Source: Desulfosarcina ovata subsp. ovata
GTDB lineage: Bacteria; Desulfobacterota; Desulfobacteria; Desulfobacterales; Desulfosarcinaceae
Reading direction: 5' to 3'
Length of the DNA stretch: 64,000 nt
Assembly: GCF_009689005.1 (NCBI RefSeq)
Contig: NZ_AP021879.1
Span: 1,612,001 to 1,676,000 of the forward strand
Positions 53,177-62,132 of this stretch are shown piece after piece. The position numbers and the translations under genes were made by a program. Each line of letters starts with the position of its first letter. The stretch's first letter is position 1. The notes under the pieces are model-generated. The model was not told where the DNA came from and searched no databases. It saw only the letters and a program-made list of their open reading frames with translations.

Positions 53177-53971
53177 CTATTCGATCCAATCAAAATCATT
53201 CAGCTTGATTTTAGGTAGGGTGTTTCTTAATTTATCAAAAATAGTTAGATATGAAATTATATCATGTATCCCGGTAGCATGGTGCGTAAAATAATATTTA
53301 ATACCTGTTATAGCCATTTGCCCCCTGAGTAATGCTTTCATTACTGTTTGACTGACACCATCCCAATGGATACCGTTGATTTGTTTCCAACGAATGGTAG
53401 CGGCATAATCTTTTGTTATTTCATCCATTTCTACTTCAGGCACATTCCCGTGATAAAAAACATTTCGCTGTACCGGTAGCGATTTGTTAGTACCAAAAAT
53501 ATGAAATGTCCAATCACGGAGTGCACCGGCAACAGCATTTATCATTGGTTCTCCATACTCTTCCTCACGCCTTGGATGGGACGTTATATAAACCTTCTTT
53601 TTCAGATTTTGCCCACTATCAGCATACTTATTAATATCGTTCCAAAATATTGGACGGACATAGGCGTAAATTCCCATATCAGCTAAACAATTCTGCTGCA
53701 ATTCATTGTGGCAGGCACATACAGGGTCTGCCTTTCTGATAATGGGAAGCAAGTTTTTCTTGTTCTGTTTTAGGTACAAAACATCAATACCATGCCAATA
53801 TATATAGCTTTTGCCTTTATGCAAAAATAAATGCTTATAGTCATCATTTGAATAAAGCCAAAACATTGTTGGTTCTTTGTTATGGCTTACGGCATCGTAG
53901 GGATCAAAATTTAAAAAATCAATTGCCCTTTGGCCATGAAATTTCATTGATTGCGAATAGTGTAGTTTCAT
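53177..53971 (-). CDS. Putative GT-B-like glycosyltransferase, divergent
   Basis: A 264-residue protein that I only tentatively assign. A short N-terminal part is followed by sequence that reads like the second half of a GT-B glycosyltransferase: 'KKVYITSHPRREEEYGEPM', 'WTFHIFGTNKSLP', 'NVFYHGNVPEVEMDEI' and a donor-site-like 'GIHWDGVSQTVMKALLRGQMAITG' (key: WDGVSQTxMKALLRG). There is no signal peptide or membrane segment. Codon use is much more AT-rich than in the neighbours, which suggests recent arrival. It is the last gene of the glycan operon. Confidence 0.6.
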   Translation of the reverse strand: MKLHYSQSMKFHGQRAIDFLNFDPYDAVSHNKEPTMFWLYSNDDYKHLFLHKGKSYIYWHGIDVLYLKQNKKNLLPIIRKADPVCACHNELQQNCLADMGIYAYVRPIFWNDINKYADSGQNLKKKVYITSHPRREEEYGEPMINAVAGALRDWTFHIFGTNKSLPVQRNVFYHGNVPEVEMDEITKDYAATIRWKQINGIHWDGVSQTVMKALLRGQMAITGIKYYFTHHATGIHDIISYLTIFDKLRNTLPKIKLNDFDWIE

Positions 53972-54052
53972 TTTTTTACTTTCATGCGATCAAACTATCG
54001 TCAAAAAACAAAGTATAATTTGTAAAAGAATTCCAAATTTTTTGGGTTGTTT

Positions 54053-55120
54053 TTAAGCCGAAGATAGCTCCATCCATTCAAGGTCAAATCGGGCCAGGGC
54101 CATTGAACAGCAACCATCCGGGGATGAGGCAAGTCCTTTCATATTCGGAGTTGTTTTGTACATCAGCAAAATGGTTCCGTCATTGGCTACGGCCATGGAT
54201 GAATAGTCAAACCAATCCCCCCATGGGGTTACGGCCTTTTGTATCGGCCACGTTTTTCCACCATCAAAGCTGACATGGAGTACGCCGTGCTCCCGATAGG
54301 GTCCGGTGCTGTCCGGATTGGCAAAAAGGAGGATATCACGACCACCACAAAATTCCGCCGGATAGCGGATCATGCTGGCGTTGCATCCCTGAGGTATCTC
54401 CCGCAACTGGCTGTCCGGCACAGATTCTGTGAAATGTGTGCCTCCATCGCAGCTGATCGCCGTCCTGCGCCGGTTGTCGTTAAAATAGGCCCGCGCATTT
54501 AAATAGAGATCACCATTGGTGCGTTCGGCGAGGCATGCTTCTCCTGTTCCCTGCAAAAAATATTTGGAACAATGAATGGTAGCGCCTGCATCATCGCTGA
54601 AAAGGACCGTGCTGAAACATTTTACCTGGCGATCCGGAATGGACCGGTCATTGTACCCATCATGGCTGACAATCGTGCGTGCCGGCCACAAAATACGCCC
54701 CCGATTATCTCCAAATTGTTTAATAATGCCCGGTGCGCTTCCGTGGGTACTCCCCCTTGAAGCACCTTCAGCATCATATATCACTGGATGCCAATCTTGC
54801 CATGTACCGCCGTTATCCATACTTTCCAGCCATCCGCCGCCGCACATCAACAGGACTTTGTTGGTAATGGGATCTGTTACCGCCGAACCCATGTGGTATT
54901 TTGCATCCGTTTTTCTTTTTAGATAGATCAACTCTCCCCAGGTTACACCACCATCCACACTCTTCTTCATAACAATGTGGCATTCGCCCGTATCATCGCA
55001 AGCTGATCGCCAGCGTTCTTCGCAAAAGGCAAGGACACTGCCATCTGGCGCGACAGCCAAAGAGGGAATATGATAGTAGGCGTTATGAGCCTGTGTTATG
55101 ATGATCTGACGATGAAACAT
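54053..55120 (-). CDS. Sialidase-like (BNR/Asp-box) protein
   Basis: A 355-residue six-bladed propeller-type protein. Asp-boxes S-x-D-x-G-x-T-W are seen as 'SVDGGVTW' (54-61), 'SMDNGGTW' near 100 and 'SFDGGKTW' near 285. The N-terminal 'YYHIPSLAV' is the sialidase Y-R-I-P motif with His17 in place of the first active-site Arg, followed by 'LAFCEERWRS' with the Asp/Arg region. Sialidases release sialic acids, but this protein has no signal peptide, so it would act in the cytoplasm. It lies within a nucleotide-sugar/radical SAM operon, 132 bases after the UXS-like gene. A hydrolase or lyase acting on an activated or linked nonulosonic sugar is one possibility. Confidence 0.75.
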   Translation of the reverse strand: MFHRQIIITQAHNAYYHIPSLAVAPDGSVLAFCEERWRSACDDTGECHIVMKKSVDGGVTWGELIYLKRKTDAKYHMGSAVTDPITNKVLLMCGGGWLESMDNGGTWQDWHPVIYDAEGASRGSTHGSAPGIIKQFGDNRGRILWPARTIVSHDGYNDRSIPDRQVKCFSTVLFSDDAGATIHCSKYFLQGTGEACLAERTNGDLYLNARAYFNDNRRRTAISCDGGTHFTESVPDSQLREIPQGCNASMIRYPAEFCGGRDILLFANPDSTGPYREHGVLHVSFDGGKTWPIQKAVTPWGDWFDYSSMAVANDGTILLMYKTTPNMKGLASSPDGCCSMALARFDLEWMELSSA

Positions 55121-55252
55121 GACTTACTCTTTTTAGCCCACATCGTTATGGGGGGCCAAGAACACCACCCCCTCTTGAAAACTTAAAATTTGGATTTTGA
55201 AACCATCCTTAACGCTTTTGGCGCAATTCGTTCAACAATTTTTGTTTCCCAT

Positions 55253-56197
55253 TCAAGAAAATGCCTTGAAGTATTCAATGGTTTTTAAAAGTCCCTCTTC
55301 CAGGGCCACCTTTGGCGCCCACTGCAATTTTTCATTTGCAAGTGTGATATCAGGTTGACGCTGGGTCGGATCGTCTTGGGGCAACTGTCGGTATATGATC
55401 GTTGACTTCGAGTCTACCAACTGAAGGATCCTCTGGGCAAGCTCCAGAATGGTGAATTCAGCTGGATTGCCCAGATTCACCGGTCCCGTCAACTCGTCCG
55501 GACTGTTCATCATCCGAATAAGCCCATCAACCATATCATCCACATAACAGAAGGAGCGTGTCTGACTGCCGTCCCCGAAAACGGTGATCGGGTTACCACG
55601 AAGCGCCTGCAGAATAAAATTTGAAACAACCCTTCCATCGTTGGGGTGCATCCTGGGACCATAGGTATTGAAAATCCTGGCAACCTTTATCTTTAATTGG
55701 TGCTGCCGGTGATAGTCGAAAAAGAGCGTTTCGGCACACCGCTTTCCCTCATCATAACAGGCCCGTACACCGAGCGGATTCACATGTCCCCAGTAATCCT
55801 CTGTCTGGGGGTGAACCTTTGGATCGCCGTATACCTCACTGGTGGACGCCTGAAGCACTTTCGCTTTGACCCGCTTGGCCAATCCCAGAATATTGATGGC
55901 GCCATGAACACTGGTCTTTGTGGTCTGAACCGGATCAAACTGGTAGTGAATCGGTGACGCCGGACAGGCCAGGTTGTAAATGTCATCCATTTCCACATAC
56001 AGTGGAAAAGTCACATCATGCCGCATCAGTTCAAAACAGGGATGATTTATTAGATGCCGGATGTTCTCCTTGGTACCGGTGTAAAAATTATCCACGCACA
56101 AGACATCGTGGCCTTCGGCTAAAAGCCGTTCACAGAGATGTGATCCAAGAAATCCGGCTCCGCCGGTTACCAGTATTCGTTTCCGATAATGATTCAT
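55253..56197 (-). CDS. UDP-glucuronate decarboxylase-like SDR (UDP-xylose synthase type)
   Basis: A 314-residue extended SDR. The NAD site is '[16 protein letters not shown]', the catalytic triad is represented by Thr-Ser in '[10 protein letters not shown]' and Y-x-x-x-K in 'CYDEGKR', and '[21 protein letters not shown]' is the typical UXS active-site segment (key: [18 protein letters not shown]). The family converts UDP-glucuronate to UDP-xylose with NAD. It starts 71 bases after the radical SAM gene. Together with the other SDRs it supplies a modified sugar nucleotide. Confidence 0.92.
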   Translation of the reverse strand: MNHYRKRILVTGGAGFLGSHLCERLLAEGHDVLCVDNFYTGTKENIRHLINHPCFELMRHDVTFPLYVEMDDIYNLACPASPIHYQFDPVQTTKTSVHGAINILGLAKRVKAKVLQASTSEVYGDPKVHPQTEDYWGHVNPLGVRACYDEGKRCAETLFFDYHRQHQLKIKVARIFNTYGPRMHPNDGRVVSNFILQALRGNPITVFGDGSQTRSFCYVDDMVDGLIRMMNSPDELTGPVNLGNPAEFTILELAQRILQLVDSKSTIIYRQLPQDDPTQRQPDITLANEKLQWAPKVALEEGLLKTIEYFKAFS

Positions 56198-56268
56198 AGA
56201 AGCTAATCCTGCCTGGGTTTACGCCGTTAGCGGTATCGATTCCTTTCCGCGGATAGAGGAGATACTGC

Positions 56269-57474
56269 CTATCGTCTCGGTAAAGTACCCATAACCGCCG
56301 ACCGCATATCAGCCATGGGCCCCATTTTAACGAAAAAAGGAGGAAGATAAGAAACTCTTGCCCCAGTCAATACGCCTGTGGTTTCAAGCGAATAATATGG
56401 CGAGAAAGCGGTCAAACCATGCCTGTCGGCATATCGGGGATCAATTCCATCACATACATGGTGCGCCGCACAGGAGCGACATATCTCTGGAAAAATTTTA
56501 AAATCGTCTCCGCGCATGGCGAAGAACGGGGTTCCTCCCGGTGTTACCCCATTTTTCTCTTGCATTGAATGGGCCACCAAGACGCCCTCCGTGCTCAATG
56601 CAATGGGTTCTGCACAAAATGAAGGATCACGGTCATAATTACATGCCCGGTTCCGCCACTCGTAGGGATCAAAACAAACGCCTGTCACCCCAACGACATG
56701 ACGTTCCAACCCGCGGACCACACAAAGGGGCGCATAACGAATATTGATGGCAAGCCCTCGACTTTCGAGGATATTGACAGCCTCCTGAAGCGGCCCTGAA
56801 ACTTCCTGGTATATGGGCTGCATCTCCACAATTTGAGGCACTTCCGACCACCGATGATATGCGTTAAAAAGGATGAAATTATGGATATAGGCACCCATTG
56901 AAACGGATATCTTGGCAATTTCAGGCAACATATCCAGGTTGTCACGAAAAACAACTGTATTTACTCCATATTGGAACCCAATACCCTTCAAATACGACAT
57001 GGCGGTGGAGAGCTTCTCCAAGGAACCACCGGTAAATCCCTTAAAATTTGCTTCATCGACCGCGTGAACCGAAAAAAGAAAATCTGCGACACCCGCGTCC
57101 AACAACTGTTGCAGGAGTATTTCATCACCGGCTCGTTTTTGCATCAGGAATTGCCCCAGTGTAATAATACGAAGCCCCAGTCCTAGTTTTGAGGCATGAC
57201 GGGCAATTTCCACAATCCCCGGATGCAGGGTGGGTTCGCCCCCGGTAACATCCACATGCTTCAACCCATTGGCGGCAATATGAGACAAAATTTCCAGACA
57301 CTCACTGATGGGCCGAAAACTGCCCTTTCTAAGTGCCAGGAACTGATCTTCCGGCGAGGTATAGAAGCTGTAATAGCAGAACCTGCAAGAGTGAGTGCAT
57401 CGAAGCCCCACATCAAGCACTGCCCCTAAACCTAGGGTTCCCGGTTCGTGGAAATAATAATCCGTATCAGGCAT
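56269..57474 (-). CDS. Radical SAM protein with SPASM-like C-terminus
   Basis: A 401-residue radical SAM protein. The cluster motif C-x3-C-x2-C is 'CTHSCRFC', followed by 'VDVTGGEPTLHPG' for SAM binding. Near the C-terminus, Cys residues in 'CFDPYEW', 'FCAEP' and 'CRSCAAHHVCDG' could bind an auxiliary cluster. The substrate is unknown. The ATG at 57474 was chosen because it leaves no overlap with the previous gene; a TTG at 57525 is weaker. It is the second of three radical SAM genes in the operon, between a GT2 and a UXS-like gene. Confidence 0.85.
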   Translation of the reverse strand: MPDTDYYFHEPGTLGLGAVLDVGLRCTHSCRFCYYSFYTSPEDQFLALRKGSFRPISECLEILSHIAANGLKHVDVTGGEPTLHPGIVEIARHASKLGLGLRIITLGQFLMQKRAGDEILLQQLLDAGVADFLFSVHAVDEANFKGFTGGSLEKLSTAMSYLKGIGFQYGVNTVVFRDNLDMLPEIAKISVSMGAYIHNFILFNAYHRWSEVPQIVEMQPIYQEVSGPLQEAVNILESRGLAINIRYAPLCVVRGLERHVVGVTGVCFDPYEWRNRACNYDRDPSFCAEPIALSTEGVLVAHSMQEKNGVTPGGTPFFAMRGDDFKIFPEICRSCAAHHVCDGIDPRYADRHGLTAFSPYYSLETTGVLTGARVSYLPPFFVKMGPMADMRSAVMGTLPRR

Positions 57475-57490
57475 GGATAGAAAACACCTT

Positions 57491-58306
57491 CTAAAGCTGG
57501 TTTTCACTCCCAGGTTGCGTTTCAAGGAAACCTCTTGCCTTCATAACGATTTCCTTTGATTCTCCCAGAAGCCGATTCCAGTTGGTGGGCGAGTGGATCT
57601 CCACCTCCCGGTCACCATCATGGGCTCGAACATACATGAGTGGCTGCGCCACGTGAAAAAAACGCGCACCTCCCATGGCGAATCGTTGGAATAGCTCATG
57701 GTCATGGGCAAGAAGCCTTTCATCGTAATAGCCGAAGCGATCATGCAGTTTCCGTCGGTACATCTTGGCCACCCCGCACAGGTACCAGTCCCCGAAACAG
57801 CGCTTAAAGGAATAGTCGGGAAGCTCAAATTTGCGTTTGATATTCATGGCATCATCCACGATGAACATGTCGGCGTAGGTAAAATCGGCGTTTTCAGAAA
57901 GGGGTCTCGCCAGCGCAGACACCATGGTGGGCAGGCAGATATTGTCCGACGGCACGTAGGTGCACATCTCTCCGGTACAAGCCTTGAATCCGGTATTCAA
58001 TGCCGCCGCAAGCCCACGATTGGTTTCGTGCGTCAGGATGTGGAGTCTCCGACCCTGTTCCGGATACCGGGAATGAAAAACGCGTCGGATCTGGTTTTGT
58101 TCACCATCGTAAAGCGAGGCATAGGAAACCCGGGCTGAGTTAAGGTCTTGTAAAAAACCATCAATGATATGGGCGGTTTCATCCGTCGATCCATCATTGA
58201 CAAGAACGATTTCTATCTCCGGGTAGTCCTGAAACCAGATGGAGTCTAGGCATGGCCGCAGGTAATCGGCCTGGTTAAAAGTCGGAACAATAATGGATAC
58301 TGGCAT
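57491..58306 (-). CDS. Family 2 glycosyltransferase
   Basis: A 271-residue GT-A protein with 'VSIIVPTFNQADYLRPCLDS', the nucleotide-binding 'LVNDGSTDETA', 'NRGLAAALNTGFKACTGEM' and the D-x-D-like 'TYADMFIVDDAM'. GT2 enzymes add a sugar from a nucleotide donor, here probably to the glycan built by the operon. GGAGAATCT precedes the ATG. The next gene follows after 16 bases. Confidence 0.93.
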   Translation of the reverse strand: MPVSIIVPTFNQADYLRPCLDSIWFQDYPEIEIVLVNDGSTDETAHIIDGFLQDLNSARVSYASLYDGEQNQIRRVFHSRYPEQGRRLHILTHETNRGLAAALNTGFKACTGEMCTYVPSDNICLPTMVSALARPLSENADFTYADMFIVDDAMNIKRKFELPDYSFKRCFGDWYLCGVAKMYRRKLHDRFGYYDERLLAHDHELFQRFAMGGARFFHVAQPLMYVRAHDGDREVEIHSPTNWNRLLGESKEIVMKARGFLETQPGSENQL

Positions 58307-58347
58307 AGATTCTCCGAATTACCTCAACGCCGATACATTGTTGCAGG

Positions 58348-59958
58348 TCAAGCCAACGTGCCGTTAAGCTCCGACAGAAACTTTTGAAACACTTTTTGAC
58401 TCGAATCCAGACGGATCGCTTCTTTGCAGGCATCGACAGCTTCGCTTTTTCTGCCCAACCCCCGAAGGGCCATTGCCAACCGATAATGATACCAGGAAAA
58501 TCCAGGATCTTTTTCAATGGCCACTCGAATATATTTTTCTGCTGTCACCAGTTGCCTCGCCTCCAAGCATGCCAAACCATATTCGAAAAACACCCATTTG
58601 TCATTGCTTTGGTCTGTTTCCATTGCTCTTCGCAGTAGCCTTACGGCTTCATCAGGGTGACCCTCGTGCCTCGCAATCAGTCCCCTGAACCGATATCCCA
58701 AAGTATGTTCCGGTGAAATGGTCAGGATACGGCGGGCGATATCCGCCAACCGGTCCCACTGCCCCTGTTGAAGAAGCACCGATCCCAGATCCCCAAGAAG
58801 AAAAAGATTCCGCGACTTGTGCAACAAAGCCTCTTCAAAAAGGGACTGGGCCGAATTGAGTTCCCCTTTCCTAAAACGTGCCAGTCCGGCACCATGGGCC
58901 GCCTCCGTCGAGTACTCCATTCCTAAAGCAGCATCGAAAACTTCTCGGGCCTCCACAGGTTTTTCGACTGACAATAGTGAAAATCCCAATTCTGTCAAGT
59001 CCTTACCTTTATCGACAAACTGACATCCCATCAGACAACGACGGCATCTGAGTCGGAAGTTGTCAAAACTTTTCCACACTTTGTTTTCTCGAAACTCCGT
59101 CATTGACTTGTGTTTTAACGACCCAAGGGACCTACAAAACAAGCAGCCTCTGACATTGAGCTCTGAATCAATAAAAGCAAAACGATCCGCGCCGCAAACC
59201 TGCTCCGGCCCCATCGGATTCACGTAAAACGCTTTGAACTTGTCTAACATGGCGAGAGTGTTATCTAAAAATCCGGGATATCTATTTCGAAGTACCCGCA
59301 ATGCCTCCACTTGCTCGTCTAAAACAGCGAGGAAATCGTTCTGCGCATGAGGGTGCACACCGCTGACCTTTCCTCCTGGTGGGTAAAGACTGCCATATGG
59401 ATGAAACGGCTGGAACAGCATACTGTCCAGCCCAATGGTCCGGACAAACTCAGCGGTTGATTCAAGTATTTTCACATTTTCCGGATGAACGGTACAGATA
59501 CATCCCAGATTAATCTCTCCCCGGCGGATCAGGGGAAGGCCGACGATGGATTTTAAATTCTCAACAACCTTTTCGAAGGTTCCTGCCCGGCCACGCAGGA
59601 GATTATGCACATCGGGTATCAAGCCATCAAGTGAGACCTTGATTTCCCGGACTCCCACCTCCCGAAGGGCCTCGTAGGTGGAGATATCCAGAAGTGTACC
59701 GTTACAGACCACCTGAACATCGCTGAAATAACGGCATGCGGATTCACATATGGCGACACAGTCAGGATGTAAGAGCGGTTCTCCACCGGTTAGCGTAACA
59801 TATCGGACACCTTCCGACGCAAGGGGTTTGAAAACGCTCTCCTCAATTGTGTTTACAGAGGTCCACGCCGCCCCATCCCTAGCCGGCAGGTAACAACCGG
59901 GGCAATTGAGGTTGCAACGCTCCGTAACCTGAAAATGTAGATATTTCGGACCTGTCAT
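58348..59958 (-). CDS. Radical SAM-SPASM-like protein fused to TPR repeats
   Basis: A 536-residue fusion. Residues 1-290 are radical SAM: cluster motif in 'ERCNLNCPGCYL', 'VTLTGGEPLLHPD', then a SPASM-like Cys set in 'VCGADRFAFID', 'GCLFCRS' and 'CRRCLMGCQF' (about 255-310). Residues 325-530 hold about six TPR-like units ('FEEALLHKSRNLFLLGDLG', 'WVFFEYGLACLEARQLVTAEKYIR', partial). SPASM enzymes often modify peptides, and TPRs bind proteins, so a protein substrate such as flagellin is possible. It starts three bases after the epimerase gene. Confidence 0.87.
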   Translation of the reverse strand: MTGPKYLHFQVTERCNLNCPGCYLPARDGAAWTSVNTIEESVFKPLASEGVRYVTLTGGEPLLHPDCVAICESACRYFSDVQVVCNGTLLDISTYEALREVGVREIKVSLDGLIPDVHNLLRGRAGTFEKVVENLKSIVGLPLIRRGEINLGCICTVHPENVKILESTAEFVRTIGLDSMLFQPFHPYGSLYPPGGKVSGVHPHAQNDFLAVLDEQVEALRVLRNRYPGFLDNTLAMLDKFKAFYVNPMGPEQVCGADRFAFIDSELNVRGCLFCRSLGSLKHKSMTEFRENKVWKSFDNFRLRCRRCLMGCQFVDKGKDLTELGFSLLSVEKPVEAREVFDAALGMEYSTEAAHGAGLARFRKGELNSAQSLFEEALLHKSRNLFLLGDLGSVLLQQGQWDRLADIARRILTISPEHTLGYRFRGLIARHEGHPDEAVRLLRRAMETDQSNDKWVFFEYGLACLEARQLVTAEKYIRVAIEKDPGFSWYHYRLAMALRGLGRKSEAVDACKEAIRLDSSQKVFQKFLSELNGTLA

Positions 59959-59961
59959 AAA

Positions 59962-61041
59962 TCAGGCCGATTTTCTGGCAGTATCGTTGGAAGAAAGCGC
60001 CTCATATATTCCTTCAAGGATGTCCATGATAGAATAGGTGTAATGCCAATCCGGATAATCCTCCTGGAACTTGGAGACATCACTGATCCACCAGATATGA
60101 TCACCGATCCGGTTATCCTCTCGATACTCCCACTGGAGCTTTTTTCCACTTATTTTCTCGCACATTTCAATCGCTTCAAGCATGGAGCAGTTGGAATGAC
60201 GGCCTCCGCCTGCATTGTATACCGTTCCTGGCCTCGGATCCTGGACGTAATGCCAGAACATATTCACGAGATCAAATGCATGGATATTGTCTCGAACCTG
60301 TTTTCCCTTGTACCCGAATACAAAGTAGGGTTTGCCACTTACACAACATCGCATCAGGTAGTTTAGAAAACCGTGCAACTGGGCACCGCTATGGGCAGGT
60401 CCTGTCAGGCAGCCCCCCCTGAAACAGACCGTATTCATGCCAAAATAGTGTCCATACTCCTGAACGAGCACATCCGCCGCAACCTTGGAGACTCCAAAAA
60501 GGCTGTGTTTTGATGTGTCGATGCTCATGGTTTCATCAATCCCCCGGGCATGCCATCGATGGTCTGGATGCAGTTCCCACCTTGATTCCAGTTCCACCAG
60601 AGGCAGACGATTGGGCGTATCACCGTAGACCTTGTTTGTAGAGGTAAAAATGAAAGCCGCTTCCGGACAATACTTCCGGGTCGCCTCCAGAAGGGCCAGC
60701 GTCCCGTTTGCATTGACCGTGAAGTCAGTGAAGGGATCGTTGGCGGCCCAGTCATGGGAGGGTTGAGCCGCGCAATGAACGACACAGGCAATATTTTTTC
60801 CGTGCTCTGAAAAAAGGGTATTGATGGCATCCGTATCCCGGATATCTGCAGTTATGTGACGGTACCGTGAAAGATTTCGCTCCAGGCGGTAGCGGTTCCA
60901 TAGGGTGCAGGCATCCTCCCCGAAAAAGGTCTTCCGCAAATTATTGTCCACACCGATTACGTCAAAGCCCTTTTCGTGAAAAAAGGTTGCCGTTTGCGAT
61001 CCGATCAAACCGGCTGAACCGGTTATAATAACAATGGGCAT
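59962..61041 (-). CDS. CDP-paratose 2-epimerase-like SDR with Phe in place of catalytic Tyr
   Basis: A 359-residue extended SDR of the tyvelose/paratose epimerase group: '[16 protein letters not shown]', '[20 protein letters not shown]', '[16 protein letters not shown]' and '[17 protein letters not shown]'. In the Y-x-x-x-K position it reads F182-G-V-S-K186, so the usual proton-transfer Tyr is missing. GAGGAT precedes the ATG. It lies 24 bases after a second, similar SDR gene, and the two may act in sequence on one nucleotide sugar. Confidence 0.85.
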   Translation of the reverse strand: MPIVIITGSAGLIGSQTATFFHEKGFDVIGVDNNLRKTFFGEDACTLWNRYRLERNLSRYRHITADIRDTDAINTLFSEHGKNIACVVHCAAQPSHDWAANDPFTDFTVNANGTLALLEATRKYCPEAAFIFTSTNKVYGDTPNRLPLVELESRWELHPDHRWHARGIDETMSIDTSKHSLFGVSKVAADVLVQEYGHYFGMNTVCFRGGCLTGPAHSGAQLHGFLNYLMRCCVSGKPYFVFGYKGKQVRDNIHAFDLVNMFWHYVQDPRPGTVYNAGGGRHSNCSMLEAIEMCEKISGKKLQWEYREDNRIGDHIWWISDVSKFQEDYPDWHYTYSIMDILEGIYEALSSNDTARKSA

Positions 61042-61065
61042 TGGATCCTCTATAGGTTGTTCGTA

Positions 61066-62130
61066 CTATAAAATGTGTCTTAGACTTACCTGGTTCTCAT
61101 CAATCCAGGCAGTAATTTCCCGAATGATTTCTCCTGGTGTAGTGCGGGGCTGCCATCCGGTTGCAGCAGTGATCGCCCGATTGTCCGTGATGTACCAAGG
61201 GATATCTCCAGGACGGGTCTCCATATCACGTTCGAACAAAATCTCCTGACCGGTGGCGTCTCGAACCAATAGTGTCAGTTCCATCAGCGAAAGGCTCATG
61301 GCTGGACCACCGCCCACATTGTAGACAGCACCGGAATGAATCGAAAGATTTGAGATCTGCCTGTCAAGCAGTTCGAACAGATCTTTTACATGAAGTACAT
61401 CCCGAACCTGCTTACCATTGCCTCCAAAACCGATGTAGGCAAGCTTTCCACCAAAAAAATGGCGTGCGACCCATAATGCCATGAATCCCTGATCCACCTT
61501 GCCCATCTGCCATGGGCCGGTCAACACACCGCATCGGTTAACCACAGCGTTAATTCCGTACATATCCGCATATTCGGTTATCAGCAATTCCGACGCCAGT
61601 TTGGTGGCACCGTAAAGGGTTCGCGGACCATTCAAGGGGAAGGTTTCGCTAATTCCTTCGGAAGAAACCCCGGGAACGCCCTCCGAATCATAAAGTTCGA
61701 ACCGAGTGTCTGTTTCGAGGTAGGAAAGATTTCGAATGAGCTCCCACGGATACACCCGACTTGTGGAAAGAAAAATGAGGGCTGCGCTATGTCGCCGGCA
61801 GGCCTCCAGGCAGTGAATAGTGCCCGTCACATTGGTGGAGAGTAGGTAGTCCGGTGAGCCACCGTAGCCGGCAAGGGCAGACGGCTCGGCGCTACACTCC
61901 ACCATAAGATCGAAGGGGCCGGCGGCTTCGATATCGCCAGGTATACGGATATCCCCATGAACAAATTTAATACCGGCCGCTTTGAGCTTGATTAGATTAA
62001 GTTCTGATCCCCGACGTTTAAGATTGTCCATGCAAATGACTCTATTTCGAGGGTACCGGGCCTTGAACTGCAGCGCGAGCGAGGCCCCCACAAACCCAGC
62101 CCCACCAGTAACAAATATGGTCTGCATCAT
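61066..62130 (-). CDS. NAD-dependent sugar epimerase/dehydratase
   Basis: A 354-residue extended SDR related to the CDP-paratose epimerase group: 'FVTGGAGFVGASLALQF', 'MDNLKRRGSELNL', 'LSTSRVYPWE' and an intact 'TLYGATKLASELLI' with Tyr and Lys. The C-terminal part 'YNVGGGPAMSLSLMELT' is typical. The ATG at 62130 follows AGGGAA and begins two bases after the preceding stop. Substrate not assignable. Confidence 0.87.
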   Translation of the reverse strand: MMQTIFVTGGAGFVGASLALQFKARYPRNRVICMDNLKRRGSELNLIKLKAAGIKFVHGDIRIPGDIEAAGPFDLMVECSAEPSALAGYGGSPDYLLSTNVTGTIHCLEACRRHSAALIFLSTSRVYPWELIRNLSYLETDTRFELYDSEGVPGVSSEGISETFPLNGPRTLYGATKLASELLITEYADMYGINAVVNRCGVLTGPWQMGKVDQGFMALWVARHFFGGKLAYIGFGGNGKQVRDVLHVKDLFELLDRQISNLSIHSGAVYNVGGGPAMSLSLMELTLLVRDATGQEILFERDMETRPGDIPWYITDNRAITAATGWQPRTTPGEIIREITAWIDENQVSLRHIL

Positions 62131-62132
62131 TT

